NCBI GenBank assembly: GCA_964462035.1
Contig: CAYXAP010000021.1
Coordinates: forward strand, 1-64,000
Length of the DNA stretch: 64,000 bases
Source: UBA1660 sp964462035
GTDB lineage: Bacteria; Myxococcota_A; Polyangia; Polyangiales; Houyiibacteriaceae
Direction: 5' to 3'
Positions 22,166-31,407 of the stretch are shown here, piece after piece (position 1 is the first letter of the stretch; every line of letters begins with the position of its first letter). The position numbers and the translations under genes were made by a program. The notes beneath the pieces are model-generated. The model was not told where the DNA came from, did not search any database, and was given only the letters and a program-made list of their open reading frames with translations.

Positions 22166-22173
22166 TGGTCGCT

Positions 22174-24741
22174 TCAGGGCAGGACGAAGATCGCGTCGCC
22201 GGAGCCGTCGAAGCCGTCGGTGCCGGCGTTGCCCGGGCTGAAGCCGCCGGAGCCGCCGCGGCCGGCGACCCCGACTCGGTCGATGGTCGCCATGCCGAGC
22301 TGGTCCACATAGGTCGGCGAAGCGCCGTCGAAGACGACGATGCCGTGGGAGCCGCCGCCGCAGCCGCCGCCGCCGCCGCCGCCCGCGCCGCCGCGACCGC
22401 CATCGCCACCGCGACCTCCGGTGCGTGAGCACCAGAACGCCGTCGAGCCGCCGAGGCCGCCGCCGCCACCGACGCCGCCGGCCGAGCCGCTGCCGCCTGC
22501 GCCGCCTTCGCCGCCGCTGGCGGTCACGATGCGAACGTCCTCGAAGGTCGGTCCGCTGCCGCCCGAGGTCGCTCGGATCACGACGCCGGCGCTCGTGCCT
22601 CCACCGGTGCCGCCGCTGGCCGCCGGGGCGCCGCAGCCGCCCGAGCCACCGCCGCCGCCGGCGCCGCCGCTGCGGTCGTCGCAGCTGCCGCTCGTGCCGC
22701 CGATCACGGCGTAGCCCGAGCCGGGGCTCCCACCGCCGCCGCCGCTGCCGTCCGTTCCGTCGCCGCCGTTGGCGCCCGCGCCGCCACCGAGGCGACCGGT
22801 CGCCACGTCGATGCGCGGACCCGAGGCGCAGCCACGTCCGGCCGTGCCATCCGAGCCTTCGGCGCCATCGCCGCCACGAACGCCGGTTCGAGGCAGGGTG
22901 GGGTTGTCGTCGCAGAAGTTGCAGACACCGCGGTTGGTCGGCGCGTTGTAGGTGTCGTCGCCGGCGTCGCCTGGTGCGGTGCCCTGTCCATCGCTGGCCG
23001 AGGGGTTCGGTGATGCTACCGCTCGCGCCGCGTCGATGTCACAGACGCCGCCGGACGTGAAGTCGGTGCAACCGGCGTTGCCGCAGGGGCTCCCGTTGAA
23101 GCAGCCGAGGCTGGGACAGTCGGCGTCGCCGCCACGGCCGCCCGAGACGTTCCGCCCCGAGAAGCGGCAGACCTCGCTGCCGCCTGCGCCCGCCGCGATC
23201 CGCCGACAGGTGCCACTCGCGCTCCCCGCGGTGCCACGCGCTCCGTCCGTGCCGTCGATCTCCTCGAGCGTGCCGCCGGTGACCCGTGCGTAGCGGTCTG
23301 ACGAGCTCTCGCCGCGAATGCCCGGCGCCCCGCGACCAGCCCGAATCTCGAGTGCCGCGAGCGTGACCATCGGCCCGCAGTCGTCCAGGTACACCGCGGT
23401 GCTGCCCGCGCCGGGCTGCGTCGCGTCGGTCGCCTGCACGATGAAGCCCTCCACTCGGGTCTCGGTGTTCACGTTCGAGCAGGTGATGACCGGCGAGCCG
23501 GCCGCCGCCCCGCGCCGCTCGACCACCACCGGGAAGAGCGCGAGGTCGCGGTCCCTGAAGTCCGGCCGGTAGCCGCCGAAGATCGACACGCCACCCACCA
23601 GATCGAAGGGCCCGTCGTACACACCCCGCGCCACGAGCACGTCCTTGCCCTGCGCATCGGCTCGCACCAACGCAGGCTGAATCGACCGCATGGGTCGCTC
23701 GAGCGTGCCGGGGTTGGTGTTGCTCCCCGTCGTCGTCACGTAGATGAAGTCGTCGGTGGAGTCGGGCACGCCGTCGCAGTCGGCGTCACCCCCGGCGGCT
23801 GGCGGCGGACCCTCGCCGTCGAAGCGCTCGCACTCGCAGCCATTCGCCTGGATGCCGTCGACGTCGACGAACCCCTCTTCGCACTCGACCTCGCACGTCA
23901 CGCCGGCGCCGGCGGGCAGGCAGCTGGCGATCATGTTCGGGCCGGGCTCCACACAGGGCTGAGCGCAGCCACCGCAGTGCAGACGCGCCACGTAGCGACC
24001 TGCGTCGTCCCGGAAGTCCTCGTCGACCTCGCCGTCGCAGTCGTCGTCGGCGTCGTTGCACGCCTCACCGAGGATGGGCTCGCACTCGCCGAGACCCGTC
24101 TCGGTGCACACCTGCACACCGGCGCACGAGTAAGCCGCGTCGCGCTCGAAGAGGCACGCGAGCTCCGCCCCGAACGTCTCCTCGGTGCACGAGCAGAGCC
24201 CGGTCTGCGGCTCGCAGAGTCCGTCCGCGTTGCACACGAAGCCGGGCTGGCAGCCACCGATCTCCGAGTCGCACGGCGGCAGGCAGCGCAGGCTCACGCC
24301 GCCATCCGCGCCGACCGTGTCGCGGCAGCGCGCTCCCGGAAGCCGCAGCTCGCAGTCCGCGTCCTCGCTGCAGGGCAAGCAGAGCACCGGCGCGTCCGGC
24401 GCGCACGCCCCGTCGCCGGCGCGGTGCCACCCCTCCGGGCAGCTCACGAGCACGCAGCGCGCGAGCAGCGAGCCGCCTTCCTCGATCACCTCGCACGCGG
24501 TCTCCGCGGCGGTCGGGAAGACCTCGGCGCAGCTCACGCCACAGCCGCCGCAGTGCTCGGGGCTGACCGCGTAGATCCCGTCCTCGGTGAGGAAGTCCTC
24601 GTCGATCTTGAAGTCGCAGTCGTCGTCGTCGTAGTTGCACGACTCCGGCTCCCCACACTCGTGGGCACGATAGCAGCCGCTCGTGAGCAAGAGCCCACCG
24701 ACGAGCGCGATCCAGGTTCGGCGCTCAGCGAACCACGACAT
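22174..24741 (-). CDS. Cys-rich/MopE-motif and Gly-rich secreted lipoprotein, paralogue 2
   Basis: An 855-residue surface lipoprotein. The signal peptide MSWFAERRTWIALVGGLLLT ends in lipobox TSGC. Residues about 30-330 are Cys-rich and contain acidic MopE-type putative metal-binding motifs (CNYDDDDCDFKIDEDF; CNDADDDCDGEVDEDF), each followed by HCGGCG-type cysteine clusters. Next comes a DUF1565-like start (YVTTTGSNTNPGTLERPMRS) leading into a parallel beta-helix. The last about 300 residues are an extreme Gly-rich region with scattered Cys. The ATG at 24739-24741 was chosen for its signal peptide. It overlaps the paralogue upstream by 17 bp, so the two are probably cotranscribed. The role may be metal binding or adhesion; it is unproven. 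Confidence 0.85.
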   Translation of the reverse strand: MSWFAERRTWIALVGGLLLTSGCYRAHECGEPESCNYDDDDCDFKIDEDFLTEDGIYAVSPEHCGGCGVSCAEVFPTAAETACEVIEEGGSLLARCVLVSCPEGWHRAGDGACAPDAPVLCLPCSEDADCELRLPGARCRDTVGADGGVSLRCLPPCDSEIGGCQPGFVCNADGLCEPQTGLCSCTEETFGAELACLFERDAAYSCAGVQVCTETGLGECEPILGEACNDADDDCDGEVDEDFRDDAGRYVARLHCGGCAQPCVEPGPNMIASCLPAGAGVTCEVECEEGFVDVDGIQANGCECERFDGEGPPPAAGGDADCDGVPDSTDDFIYVTTTGSNTNPGTLERPMRSIQPALVRADAQGKDVLVARGVYDGPFDLVGGVSIFGGYRPDFRDRDLALFPVVVERRGAAAGSPVITCSNVNTETRVEGFIVQATDATQPGAGSTAVYLDDCGPMVTLAALEIRAGRGAPGIRGESSSDRYARVTGGTLEEIDGTDGARGTAGSASGTCRRIAAGAGGSEVCRFSGRNVSGGRGGDADCPSLGCFNGSPCGNAGCTDFTSGGVCDIDAARAVASPNPSASDGQGTAPGDAGDDTYNAPTNRGVCNFCDDNPTLPRTGVRGGDGAEGSDGTAGRGCASGPRIDVATGRLGGGAGANGGDGTDGSGGGGGSPGSGYAVIGGTSGSCDDRSGGAGGGGGSGGCGAPAASGGTGGGTSAGVVIRATSGGSGPTFEDVRIVTASGGEGGAGGSGSAGGVGGGGGLGGSTAFWCSRTGGRGGDGGRGGAGGGGGGGCGGGSHGIVVFDGASPTYVDQLGMATIDRVGVAGRGGSGGFSPGNAGTDGFDGSGDAIFVLP

Positions 24742-27295
24742 CGACCGCTCCTCCCATCGCGCCCGGCGCCGCCGGTGCGTCGCCGCCACCGCCCTGGCCG
24801 GGCAGGCCGCCCGCACCGAGCATGAAGGTGTTGTCCGCTTCCCATGCGCTCACGTCGGGTCGGCCGCCGGTCACCCAGATGCCGATGCTCCCGCCGCCGC
24901 AGCCTGCGCCCGCGCCACCGCCGCTGCCGCCGCTGCCACCGAGACCGCCACGCCCACCAGGGAACGGGCCGGACAGGGTCGGCGTCGAGCGAGCCTCACG
25001 CGGCAGCTCGCCGCCGAGACCGCCGGTACCGCCGCGGCCGCCGTCGCCACCGGCGCCGCCGTCGCCGCCGCGCCCACCGTCGCTCGGTCGCAAGGACAGA
25101 CCGTCGAGCGTGGGCGTCTGCACGCCACCGGTGTAGCGAATCAACAGGGCCACCGAGGGCCCACCGCTGGTGCCCGGCGTACCGGGCTCGCCACCGCAGC
25201 CGCCGGCGCCACCGCCACCGCCACCGCCCCCGAGCCCATCGACGAACTCGCAGAGGCCGTTGGTCCAGTCCATGACCGAACCGCCGCCGGCGCCGCCACC
25301 GCCGCCGCCGCTCCCGGCGCTGCCACCGGTGCCCCTCGAAGCGCCGGCCGGGACCCAGAGCGGGCCCATGAAGGTGCCGAGCGCGTCGTCGCAGCTGCCG
25401 CCGGGGCTCCCTGGTCGGCCGTCACGACCGGCAGTGCCCGACTGCGGTCCGCGGAAGTCGGTCGGCACGGTGAAGTCGGCCAGGCCGCAGCAGAGCGGCC
25501 GGCCGGGGCAGCCCGGTCCGGAGATCGGTCCCTGCGAATCCTGGCCGCCGGTGCCGCCACTGCCGGCGCCCGTGCCCTGGCCGCTCCGGCCGCTGGGCTG
25601 GAACATCGCGAAGACCGGGCAGCCGGGCGAGCCGCCGTCGCCACCGGAGACGTTCGTCCCAGCGCACGAGTTCACTCCGCCCTCGCCCCCGGCGACCGTG
25701 TTTGGCGGGCCGGACTGACACTCGTGTGCGGCGTTCTCGATGGCACCGCGGGGCGGGTCGCCCGCTTCGGCGGCCGTCGTGCTCTCGGCGCCCGCGCTGC
25801 CGCTCGTGCCGTTCATGCCCGAGCCCGGTACACCCGCGATGATGGTCGCGTCGGCGAGCGTGAGCTGGCGGCCGGGGTTCAGGAGCGCCGCGCCGAAGGC
25901 CGCCGTCGACGGAGTGAGCGCGTCGCGTCCGCGGAGCGTGAGCCACTCGACGCGGGTCGGTCGGCTACCGGCGCCATCCACCACGAGGGCCGCACCGCCG
26001 GGGCTGGTCGCGTCCACGGGCGCACGGACCTCGACCCGGAAGCCGTCCGGATCGAGCGCGAGGAAGTCGCGGCGGTAGCCGCCGTGCACCAACACGCCGT
26101 CCGGCAGCTCGAGCACCTCGGTGTAGTCACCGCTGGCGATGAACACGTGCGGTCGCGGCTCTTCGCTGCCGAGGCTCTCGGCCGCACGCTCGAGCGCGAC
26201 CTGAATGGTCTTCAGCGGTCGCGTCGGTGAGCCGGGGCCGTCGTCGTTCCCATCGGGCGCGACGTAGAAGCTCTCGATGACGATGCCGTCGGCGCCGTCG
26301 CAGTTCACGTCGAGGTCCTCGCCTTCGGTGCGCAGCGGTCCAGGCTGATCGTCGAGTGAGCCCACGGTGCACTCGCAGCCGGTGGCGATGTCGCGGTCGG
26401 CGTCGATGCGGTCGCCGGGCATGATCCCGTCGGCCGCGTCCGGGCACAGCAGCACGCAGCTCGGGGCGAAGGGGTCGCCGCCGCAGGTCAGGTCTCCGTC
26501 GGGCAGCATCTCGTCGGTGCAGTCGACGCCACACTCCCCGCAGTGCTGCGGGTCGAGGATGTAGGCGCCGCGTCGATCGCGATAGCCCTCGTCGATCGTC
26601 CCGTCGCAGTCGTTGTCGGCTTCGTCGCAGACCTCCATCGGCGCGACGCATTCGCTGAGCAGACCGTCGTTGCAGGTCGCCGCGCCGGGGCAGCGGTTGC
26701 CTTCGGGATCGAGGAGCGCGCACGCCAGGTCGAACATGTCGCCGGGTTCGCACGCGCAGGACCCACCGAGCGGCTCGCAGGAGCCTTCGGCGCTGCAGCT
26801 GTAGCCGGCGGGGCAGCCAGGCGTGCCGGGGCCGCAGGGCGCCACGCAGCGCATCTCGCCGCCGACGTCCGTGCAGCGCTGCCCGGCGACCTCGCCGCAG
26901 TCCGCGTCCTCCAAACAGGGGAGGCAGAGCCGATCGAAGACCGCGACGCAGCGGCCGGTCGCCGAGGGAGCGAAGCCCGCGGTGCACTCGGTGGCCGCGC
27001 AGACCGCGGTCTCGTCGATCACGGCGCACTCGGCGGCCACCTCGCGGACGCGTGTCGGCGCACAGGGCATGTCGCAGCCACCGCAGTGATCGGGGTGCAC
27101 GTAGCGGCCCGAGTCGTCGCGGAAGCCCTCGTCGACGATGCCGTCGAGGTCCTCGTCGAGGCCCGAGCAGATCTCCTCACCGGGGATCGGTCGCTCGACG
27201 ACCTCGGCGTCGACCTCCAGGTCGAGCGGTGTGCGACCGCCACACGCCATCAACAGCGCGAGGATCAGCCATCGGAACCTGGGGGTGCAGGCCAT
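24725..27295 (-). CDS. Cys-rich/MopE-motif and Gly-rich secreted lipoprotein, paralogue 1
   Basis: An 856-residue paralogue of the following gene with the same domain order. The signal peptide MACTPRFRWLILALLMACGG has lipobox LMAC. The Cys-rich part holds acidic motifs (CSGLDEDLDGIVDEGF; CDEADNDCDGTIDEGY), each followed by HCGGC or HCGEC clusters. Then comes a beta-helix entry YVAPDGNDDGPGSPTRPLKT (DUF1565 type) and a long Gly-rich tail with Cys spaced every 20-30 residues. The open frame extends 13 codons upstream, but the ATG at 27293-27295 gives a clean signal peptide. Its end overlaps the start of paralogue 2 by 17 bp. It sits 48 bp after a third lipoprotein gene, so a three-gene unit is likely. 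Confidence 0.85.
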   Translation of the reverse strand: MACTPRFRWLILALLMACGGRTPLDLEVDAEVVERPIPGEEICSGLDEDLDGIVDEGFRDDSGRYVHPDHCGGCDMPCAPTRVREVAAECAVIDETAVCAATECTAGFAPSATGRCVAVFDRLCLPCLEDADCGEVAGQRCTDVGGEMRCVAPCGPGTPGCPAGYSCSAEGSCEPLGGSCACEPGDMFDLACALLDPEGNRCPGAATCNDGLLSECVAPMEVCDEADNDCDGTIDEGYRDRRGAYILDPQHCGECGVDCTDEMLPDGDLTCGGDPFAPSCVLLCPDAADGIMPGDRIDADRDIATGCECTVGSLDDQPGPLRTEGEDLDVNCDGADGIVIESFYVAPDGNDDGPGSPTRPLKTIQVALERAAESLGSEEPRPHVFIASGDYTEVLELPDGVLVHGGYRRDFLALDPDGFRVEVRAPVDATSPGGAALVVDGAGSRPTRVEWLTLRGRDALTPSTAAFGAALLNPGRQLTLADATIIAGVPGSGMNGTSGSAGAESTTAAEAGDPPRGAIENAAHECQSGPPNTVAGGEGGVNSCAGTNVSGGDGGSPGCPVFAMFQPSGRSGQGTGAGSGGTGGQDSQGPISGPGCPGRPLCCGLADFTVPTDFRGPQSGTAGRDGRPGSPGGSCDDALGTFMGPLWVPAGASRGTGGSAGSGGGGGGAGGGSVMDWTNGLCEFVDGLGGGGGGGGAGGCGGEPGTPGTSGGPSVALLIRYTGGVQTPTLDGLSLRPSDGGRGGDGGAGGDGGRGGTGGLGGELPREARSTPTLSGPFPGGRGGLGGSGGSGGGAGAGCGGGSIGIWVTGGRPDVSAWEADNTFMLGAGGLPGQGGGGDAPAAPGAMGGAVDVVVR

Positions 27296-27343
27296 CGGCG
27301 CGCAGCATAGAGGCAGTCGCACCTCGGAGCACATGGAGTCTGC

Positions 27344-28315
27344 TCAGTCTTCGTCGCAGCTGTCTGCGAGCGCGGGTATGGCGATGGTGAAGCGTTCGCC
27401 GCCGGGTCCTTCGACGAAGACCGAGCGTGGACTCTCCAATCGGAAGACACACGGCGTCGAGGGGTCGAGCTCGAAGGTGACCGCATCGCCCGCCCCATCA
27501 CGGTCCTCCACGGTGAGTGGAATTCCGACGATGGGGGCACCGCTCTCGACCCCGTAGAGGCACAGAAGAGCGTCTCGGGCGTCGAAGAGGCAGTCGTTCG
27601 GTGCGAAGCCCACGACCGATTCGATCCCGCTAGCCACGGAAAGGGTGGCCGCCAACGTCTCGTAGCCTGCGCGAACCTCGACCTCGACCGTCCCGCTCTC
27701 TGGTGCGACCAAGTCGATCCGTGGCTCCTCGAGCGCGTCGTTCAGTACCACGAGCCGCTCACCGTCCTCCGAGCGAGCGTCCACACCGAGTCGCACCGTG
27801 GCACCGGGCCAGATGCGCCAACCACGGGTCGGGCCGGCGAGTGTGAACACCCAGCTCAGCGAGGCGATGTCGGCGACGCGGATCCGAGTGCGGTCGAAGA
27901 GCGTGCCCTCCGAGTCGACTACTCGAATCGTGTAGCTCCCGGGGGCGGGTGTCGCGAGGGTCGTTCGGCCACCGACCTGTCTGACCCGAACGTCTCCTGC
28001 AACCTCGAAGAGAGCCCCCGGCACGTCCGCAACTCCATATCCTCCAGACCGTGGCTCCACGTATCGGACCCACGTGGTCGCGCCCGTCGCCACCGGTGGC
28101 AGCTCTCCCGTGGGGTCTTGCTCGAACATCGCTCCCGGGGGCTCGGCGGCGAGAAAGCCTCGGCCAGCCACCCGCGGGCGGCAGCGTTCTCCCTCCGGGC
28201 ACTCCCCGCTGGTCGCGAGGTCCCCGGCGACGCTCGCACCCTCATACGTGCATGCGGACATCAGCACGATCGACCCGATCACCGCCACGCACACGACTCG
28301 TTCAGTCCACGGCAT
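27344..28315 (-). CDS. Hypothetical lipoprotein, first gene of the Cys/Gly-rich lipoprotein unit
   Basis: A 323-residue predicted lipoprotein: MPWTERVVCVAVIGSIVLMS then the lipobox MSAC. The mature part is all-beta in character, with alternating hydrophobic strands such as GSYTIRVVDSEGTLF and GTVEVEVRAGYETLAA, suggesting several Ig-like modules. Cys pairs (ECPEGERC; NDCLFDARDALLC; PCVF and DSCDED at the end) suggest disulphides outside the cytoplasm. The ATG at 28313-28315 was chosen; the frame is open for 14 more codons without signal features. It precedes the tandem paralogues on the same strand by 48 bp and is divergent from the GNAT gene. I do not recognise a named family. Confidence 0.75.
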   Translation of the reverse strand: MPWTERVVCVAVIGSIVLMSACTYEGASVAGDLATSGECPEGERCRPRVAGRGFLAAEPPGAMFEQDPTGELPPVATGATTWVRYVEPRSGGYGVADVPGALFEVAGDVRVRQVGGRTTLATPAPGSYTIRVVDSEGTLFDRTRIRVADIASLSWVFTLAGPTRGWRIWPGATVRLGVDARSEDGERLVVLNDALEEPRIDLVAPESGTVEVEVRAGYETLAATLSVASGIESVVGFAPNDCLFDARDALLCLYGVESGAPIVGIPLTVEDRDGAGDAVTFELDPSTPCVFRLESPRSVFVEGPGGERFTIAIPALADSCDED

Positions 28316-28455
28316 GGTGAGGACGAATGCGAGACTCGTGCCACTCGTGCAGCCCACCGCTGGGCGGCAGAGGAGCCGGACACGGCACGTTTCGGCACGG
28401 GTCAGAGCATCGGCGCTCGATCGCCGCCATTCGAACTCCGTGCAATGCTCCCGCC

Positions 28456-29022
28456 GTGGTCGCCTTTCACCCCCGGTCCACCGATCGACTCTGGCTGCTG
28501 ATGCCGCCGCCCGCGGAGGCGAAGGCCGTGCTCCGCTACTTCGAGCGCAACCGTGAGCACCTCGAGCCCTGGGAGCCGGCGCGGCCCGAGGGCTTCTACA
28601 CGGAGAAGTTCTGGGCGGACCGGCTGACTCAGAACCGGCAGGAGCTGGCGGACGGCACCGCGATGCGTCTCTTCCTGATCAGCCGCGCGGTACCGCCCGA
28701 CCATCCCGACCGCGTGGTCGGCAGCTGCAACTTCAGCAACGTGATTCGCGGCGCCTTCCAGAGCTGCACGCTCGGCTACGGGCTCGACCACCGGCACGTG
28801 GGGCAGGGGCTGATGGAAGAGGCGCTCCGCGCCGGACTGCCGATGGCCTTCGAGCTCTTCGAGCTGCACCGGGTCCAGGCGAACTACCAGCCGACGAACG
28901 AACGGAGCGGCAAGCTGCTGCGCCGGCTCGGCTTCGTCGTCGAGGGCTACGCACGTGACTACCTCTGCATCGCCGGAGAGTGGCGAGACCACGTGCTGAC
29001 CTCGAAGCTCCGCAGCGGCTGA
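28456..29022 (+). CDS. GNAT N-acetyltransferase, RimJ/RimL type
   Basis: A 188-residue acetyl-CoA-dependent N-acetyltransferase of the RimJ/RimL subfamily, whose members acetylate ribosomal-protein N-termini or small amines. Typical features are the early YFERNREHLEPWEP motif, VVGSCNFSNVIRGAF, the acetyl-CoA stretch LGYGLDHRHVGQGLMEEALR (a variant of Q/RxxGxG/A) and the terminal FELHRVQANYQPTNERSGKLL-like segment with RLGFVVEGYARDYL. The start is taken as GTG at 28456 so that the first strand (STDRLWLL) is kept; an ATG at 28501 would delete it. Divergent from the lipoprotein unit, with a 140-bp shared upstream region. Confidence 0.85.
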   Translation: MVAFHPRSTDRLWLLMPPPAEAKAVLRYFERNREHLEPWEPARPEGFYTEKFWADRLTQNRQELADGTAMRLFLISRAVPPDHPDRVVGSCNFSNVIRGAFQSCTLGYGLDHRHVGQGLMEEALRAGLPMAFELFELHRVQANYQPTNERSGKLLRRLGFVVEGYARDYLCIAGEWRDHVLTSKLRSG

Positions 29023-29067
29023 CACCACCGATGCAACGAGCGCGGGGGGGACACGCACTGGGGAGGC

Positions 29068-31407
29068 GTGCGTCGTGGAATCACCTTCCTGATCGTCCTC
29101 GCTCCAGCCGTTGCCTTCGCCCAGCCCGAGGGCGTGGTGTTGCCGGAGCTCTCGGAGTTCGTCGAAGCCGAGCGTCCGCCCGGGACGACCGAGGGCGCGG
29201 AGGTGATCGTGCAGATCGACATCGACGTCGAGGGTCGCGTGACCCGGGCGGAGGCGGTGGCCCCGACCGGCTCCCCCTTCGAGCTCGCCGCCCTCGGCGC
29301 GGTGCGCCGCTTCGTCTTCACACCGGCCACCCGCGACGGAGAGCCGATCCCGGTCTCCATCCGCTACCGCTACGTCTTCGAGCCCGTTCCGCCGCCGCCG
29401 GAACCCTCACCCCCAGAGCCAGAGCCAGAGCCGGAGGACTCACCCTCACCCTCGGCGCCAGAGCCCTCGCTCTCGGAGCCAGAGCCGGAAGAGCTCGAGT
29501 TCGGCGCCACCATCGCCGTCGAAGCGCCGCCACGCGAGCCGACCGCACACCGCATCGACGCGCGCGAAGCCGTCGAGACCGCGGGCACGATGGGTGAGGT
29601 GCTCCGCGGAGTGGAGCTCATGCCCGGCGTGGCTCGCCCGCCGCTGAACGAGCCCGCGTTGCTCGTCCGCGGCGCCGGACCGGAGGACTCGCAGGTCTTC
29701 CTCGCCGGCGCGCCGGTGCTCCTGCTCTACCACTTCGGTGGGTTCCGGAGCTTCTTCAACTCCCACCTCGTCGACGACGTCACGCTGGTGCCCGGCAACT
29801 TCTCGGTGCGCTACGGCCGCGCGCTCGGCGCCATCGTGGAGGCACGGCCGCGCGATCCGAAGAGCGATCGCTGGCACGGCTTCTTCGACCTCAGCATCCT
29901 CGACGCATCCGCCGCGGTCGAAGGACCGGTCGGCGACCGGGGTTCCGTCGCGGTCGCCGCCCGACGGAGCTACGTCGACCTCTTTTACGACGCCATCTCC
30001 GGCGATGGGTCCTCGACGGTGACCGCGCCGGTCTACTGGGACTACCAGGCGCTCGCGACCGTTCGGGTGTCACGGCGCGACACGCTGCGCCTGCGCGCCT
30101 ATGGCAGCCGCGACCGGCTCGCCATCATCACCGACCGCCCGGCCGACGACGACCCGCGGTTGCGGGGAGCGATCAGCGTGGACCTGCAGTTCCACCGGCT
30201 GCAGCTCGAGTGGGACAAGCGCTTCGACCGTGTGCGGCAGCGCATCTCGGTCGGCGCAGGTGTGATGATGATCGACACCGACATCGGTCAGCTCTCGGCG
30301 CTCAGCACGACCGGTCCCGAGGTGTTCGCGCGCAGCGAGTGGAAGTTCCGCGCGAACGAGCGGTGGAGTCTCACCGGCGGGCTCGACTTCCACTACGTGG
30401 GCGCGAACCTCGAGTACACGGGTGAGCAGACCGGTCCCGCGACTGGCGATCCGGGAGGCTGGGATCCCTCGAACCCCGAGCAGGACGTTCACGTCGACGA
30501 ATACGTGAACATCGTCCGACCCGCCGCCTATCTCGAGCTCGACCTGCGACCCTTGCCACCCTGGTCGATCGTCCTCGGGCTTCGCGCCGACTACAGCAGC
30601 GAGATCGACTCGGCGTCGGTCGACCCGCGGCTGAGCACACGCGTGCAGCTGGGTGACGACACCATGCTCAAGGGCGGTGTCGGACTCTTCTCCCAGCCGC
30701 CGGGCTACGAGAACGGCTACGCGATCCCGGGCATCGGCAACCCCGACATGGGCCACGCGCGAGCGCTCCACACCACCCTCGGCCTCACCCAGGAGCTCGC
30801 CGACGACGCGCTGCGCCTCGGGGTCGACGGCTACGCGAAGTGGCTCGATGGGCTGCCCGTCGCGCCGGAGGATGGGAGCGAGCCCGTCGTCGACGAGGGG
30901 AGTGGGCGCATCCTCGGGACCGACCTCTACGCGGAGCTCCGGCTCCCGACCTTCGTGGCGCGGCTCACCTATTCGTACATCCGCAGCCAACGGCGCACCG
31001 AGCACGGCGGGCTCCGCCCCTTCGACTACGACGTGCCCCACGCGCTCACCGTCTCGTCGACCTGGAACGTCGGTCGGGGCTGGCAGCTCTCGCTCGCGTT
31101 TCGCGCGACCTCGGGGAACCCGGAGACGCCGGTCGTCGGCTCCGTCTACGAGGCGGATACCGACCTCTACCGACCGATCTACGGGGAGCTCAACAGCGCA
31201 CGCCAGTCGCCCTTCCATCGGCTCGACCTGCGCGTGCAGAAGAGCTGGACGGTGAAGGCCGGGCGCATCTCGCTCTACCTGGATCTGCAGAACGCCTACG
31301 ACGCGCGGAACGCCGAGTACACGGTCTACGGCTACGACTACCGGCAGACGACCACCGTGTCGCAGCTGCCCATCTTCCCCAACCTCGGCGTGCGAGGAGA
31401 GCTCTGA
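29068..31407 (+). CDS. TonB-dependent receptor with an N-terminal TonB-like C-terminal domain
   Basis: A 779-residue outer-membrane receptor. After a signal peptide (MRRGITFLIVLAPAVAFAQ), residues about 35-105 form a TonB_C-type domain (VIVQIDIDVEGRVTRAEAV...FTPATRDGEPIPV), the domain normally found on the energiser TonB. A Pro/Glu-rich linker (about 108-145) follows, then a plug (MGEVLRGVELMPGVARPPLN; LLVRGAGPEDSQVFLAGAPV) and a 22-strand-type beta-barrel ending with alternating strands before the stop at 31407. It starts at GTG (29068). The stop overlaps the ATG of a lipoprotein (TGATG), suggesting a receptor/lipoprotein pair as in nutrient-uptake systems. The substrate is unknown. Confidence 0.88.
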   Translation: MRRGITFLIVLAPAVAFAQPEGVVLPELSEFVEAERPPGTTEGAEVIVQIDIDVEGRVTRAEAVAPTGSPFELAALGAVRRFVFTPATRDGEPIPVSIRYRYVFEPVPPPPEPSPPEPEPEPEDSPSPSAPEPSLSEPEPEELEFGATIAVEAPPREPTAHRIDAREAVETAGTMGEVLRGVELMPGVARPPLNEPALLVRGAGPEDSQVFLAGAPVLLLYHFGGFRSFFNSHLVDDVTLVPGNFSVRYGRALGAIVEARPRDPKSDRWHGFFDLSILDASAAVEGPVGDRGSVAVAARRSYVDLFYDAISGDGSSTVTAPVYWDYQALATVRVSRRDTLRLRAYGSRDRLAIITDRPADDDPRLRGAISVDLQFHRLQLEWDKRFDRVRQRISVGAGVMMIDTDIGQLSALSTTGPEVFARSEWKFRANERWSLTGGLDFHYVGANLEYTGEQTGPATGDPGGWDPSNPEQDVHVDEYVNIVRPAAYLELDLRPLPPWSIVLGLRADYSSEIDSASVDPRLSTRVQLGDDTMLKGGVGLFSQPPGYENGYAIPGIGNPDMGHARALHTTLGLTQELADDALRLGVDGYAKWLDGLPVAPEDGSEPVVDEGSGRILGTDLYAELRLPTFVARLTYSYIRSQRRTEHGGLRPFDYDVPHALTVSSTWNVGRGWQLSLAFRATSGNPETPVVGSVYEADTDLYRPIYGELNSARQSPFHRLDLRVQKSWTVKAGRISLYLDLQNAYDARNAEYTVYGYDYRQTTTVSQLPIFPNLGVRGEL

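Larger units (their letters stand above)
20693..22167. mobile_element. Putative REP-associated transposase element with inverted flanking repeats
   Basis: A single-stranded-DNA-type transposase gene (20986-21906) is bracketed by related short sequences in opposite orientation. On the left are cores at about 20761-20786 and 20804-20825; on the right is the reverse complement at 22125-22148, with a second partial copy at 22152-22165. The arrangement matches RAYT genes flanked by REP/BIME-like sequences, rather than a classic IS with simple terminal repeats and target duplications, none of which I see. The exact element ends are not determined. Confidence 0.65.
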
